From NCBI GenBank assembly GCA_018401435.1, contig JAGYJW010000007.1, positions 161,663 through 225,662 on the forward strand: a stretch of DNA of 64,000 nt, read 5' to 3'. The notes under the pieces were generated by a model. It saw nothing but the letters and a program-made list of their open reading frames with translations. It had not been told where the DNA came from and made no database searches. Shown piece after piece: positions 62,369 to 64,000 of this stretch (position 1 is the stretch's first letter; each line of letters starts with the position of its first letter). The stretch comes from Deltaproteobacteria bacterium. GTDB lineage: Bacteria > Myxococcota_A > UBA796 > UBA2385. The position numbers and the translations under genes were made by a program.

Positions 62369-64000
62369 TTGCTGAAGCGCGCGCTTCGCCACGCCGAGCT
62401 CCTCGCCCGCCGCGTGGGCCGGGCCCAGGTCGAGGAGGCCGCCGCCTGCGCCCGGGCGCTGACGGTGCTGGTGGCCTGCGCCCGATGGCGTGCCCTTTCC
62501 GGGCGGGCCGGCCCAGGCCACCCGCGCCATGCTCACCGACCGCGTGCTGCGCGGCCGCGACCCGGTGCCCTGGCCTTCGGGCCTGATGCGCCAGCTCGAC
62601 CCCGGCGATCCCGCCTTCCTCGCCCCCATGGGCCTGCACCCGGTGCTGGCCGCTCGGGATCGCATCTTGATCAGCCTGCCCGGGGGCGAGGGCCAGAGCC
62701 CGGCCGCCTGGGTGGACCCCTTGGGTTGGTGCGGCGTGGGCGAAGGCCCCAGCGTCGCGGTCTGGTTTGGCTTGGAGGACGCGGCCTGGCCGGTCGGCCG
62801 GCGCCCGGACGAGTCCGGCGAACAGGCCGCCGCAGCCGGCAACTCCGTGCGCCAGGAGTGGTCTGATGAGCGGGTGGGCGTGCGCACCATCTGCCGGCGG
62901 GGAGACCTCACCCTGACGTTGATGCATTGGCCGGTTCGATTGGGTCGAGACGTGGCCTTCGCCCTCTTTACCAAGCTGGAGCTGGCCGGCAGCCGGCCCC
63001 GCGCCGCCCGCCTCGCCCTGGCCATCCGCCCGGCCACCCTGGAGGGCGTGTCGCCGATCTTCCACCTCAGCCGCGATGGTGATGGGCTCTGGAGTGCGGA
63101 CGGCGTGCCCATCCTCGCCTTGTCGCGGGTGGGAGACGGCCTGCTCACCGGGCGCTGGGGCCAGCAGGACGCCTGGCACCGCTTCGCCCAGCCCGGGGCC
63201 GGCGATCTCACCCGGCTGGGGCGGGCCGAGCTGCGCTGCCCGGCGGGCCAGGCCACCGCCGCCGAGGTCTGGACGCCCACCTTGACCCCCGGCGAATCGT
63301 GGAGCCGCCTCGCGGTGGTGGCGCCCCCGGCGGGCACGCCGGCGGCCCTGGTGCGCACCAGCGGGCCCTCCTTGTGGAGCGGGGCCTCGGCCGACCGCCG
63401 CGGCCTGCTCCAGGCCGGCTGCGAGATCCTGCTGGATGCCCACCAGATGCCCTTTGATGCGGCGCGCCTGCGCCTGCTGCAGGATCCGCGCGAGGCCGAT
63501 GTGCCCGCCTTGCTGGGCACCGTCGCCCTGGCCCGGCTGGGCTTTGTGCGCCGGGCCGAGGATCGCCTGGGGGACTGGCTGGGGGCGGTGCGCCGAGACG
63601 GCCGGCTGGGCGGGGCCAGCGGGGGCGAGGCCGAGGCCGTGCTGGCCTGGGCCGCTGGCGAGGTCGTGCGGTGGACCGGCAACCGGGCCTGGGCCCGGCA
63701 CCACCTCGCGCCCTGGAAGCGCCTGCTCGACCGACTGGCGGGGGACGCCGAAGACGAGCCTGGGGGGCATATTCTGCTGGGAAGAGAGGGCAGCAGCCGC
63801 TGGAGCGCCATCTGGCGGACGGCCGGGCTCCTGTCCAGCGCTGCGGCCTTGCGCGAGCACGCACCGGAACACACCCGCTGGGCCATCGCCGGGGGCCGCA
63901 TGCGCGAGCAGCTGCCCGAGCGCCTGGGTCCCGCCCCCTGGAGCGTGGCCGAAGGCCGCGCCACCGATGGCGCCGCCGCGGGAATGATGGCCGCCTGCTG
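62369..64000 (+). CDS. Large protein of unknown function (partial, frameshifted)
   Basis: A TTG at 62369, seven bases after GAGGGG, opens LKRALRHAELLARRVGRAQV. A single indel near 62480 moves the frame, and then it is open for about 505 codons to the right edge (from APDGVPFPGGPAQATRAML). The first half is beta-rich (DRILISLPGGEGQSPAAWVD, GDLTLTLMHWPVRLGRDVAF, IFHLSRDGDGLWSADG). The second half is made of paired helices (VPALLGTVALARLGFVRRAE, WARHHLAPWKRLLDRLAG), as in beta-sandwich plus (alpha/alpha)6-barrel proteins. That fold is only suggested. The strand is supported by codon bias; minus-strand frames here are shadows. Confidence 0.65.

Noticed and set aside
62223-63964. Two long minus-strand frames of more than 530 codons
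   Set aside because: They are Pro/Arg/Ala/Gly-rich with no domain. The plus strand codes for a coherent protein over the same bases; GC-rich DNA leaves antisense frames open.

Overview
The window is very GC-rich and almost entirely coding. It looks like a chromosomal segment of a Myxococcota-type predatory or social bacterium. The evidence is many lipoproteins with short signal peptides, eukaryote-like Ser/Thr kinases with long Pro/Ala linkers and exported C-terminal domains, FHA and vWA proteins, an Asp/Thr-rich protein with a MYXO-CTERM-like tail (5819-6175), ECF sigma-FecR pairing, and TANNNT -10-like elements shortly before many start codons. This placement is inferred from gene style; no rRNA or tRNA marker is present.

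Layout. 1-5.5 kb: FecR regulator (cut by the edge), ECF sigma factor, a broken exported barrel-like protein, a cyclophilin lipoprotein and class II fumarase, all on the minus strand. 5.5-7.7 kb: small metal-binding protein, surface-anchored acidic protein and a broken FAD-dependent lipoprotein. 7.8-17.4 kb: signalling block with an FHA membrane protein, a multi-pass membrane protein with an FHA-like tail, a vWA lipoprotein, a Ser/Thr kinase and two exported proteins. 17.5-40.2 kb: an extracellular-type contractile injection system (eCIS). Its minus-strand arm has an AAA+ ATPase, a DUF4157 protein with HEQYH, an M20 peptidase and a candidate cargo. Its plus-strand arm has a DUF4255 terminator, sheath and tube 1, tail-assembly proteins, sheath and tube 2, a giant disordered protein, a LysM adaptor, a gpD-like hub, gp25, baseplate J, tail protein I and a baseplate accessory protein. 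40.2-52.9 kb: a second signalling block with a ubiquitin-like/4TM/RING fusion, an FG-GAP lipoprotein, two helical or acidic proteins, a pseudokinase, a tandem ubiquitin-like protein, an FHA-TM-lytic transglycosylase fusion, a membrane-anchored protein and a second Ser/Thr kinase. 53-60.9 kb (minus): an EEP-fold membrane protein and a type III PKS phenolic-lipid-like operon (PKS, ICMT-type methyltransferase, ACP, acyl-AMP ligase, FAD oxidoreductase) with lipoprotein genes and a crotonase fragment upstream. 61.4-64 kb: tandem small lipoproteins and a large unidentified protein cut by the right edge.

How the parts may work together. The sheath, tube, baseplate and ATPase genes make a complete-looking eCIS core without a recognisable PAAR tip or receptor-binding fibre. 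On both sides lie genes for writing and reading Ser/Thr phosphorylation (two intact kinases, one pseudokinase, three FHA proteins), together with three beta-grasp ubiquitin-like domains in two proteins, one fused to a RING-like zinc finger. A membrane-tethered lytic transglycosylase with a cytoplasmic FHA domain would link phospho-signalling to opening the cell wall. I infer that this is a phosphorylation-controlled assembly, anchoring or release apparatus for the injection system; this combination is the most interesting content of the window.

Caution: at least a dozen genes are interrupted by indels that restore the protein in another frame, nearly all in G/C-rich or Pro/Ala-coding stretches. 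I read most of these as consensus sequencing errors rather than true pseudogenes, so coordinates and lengths of those genes are approximate.
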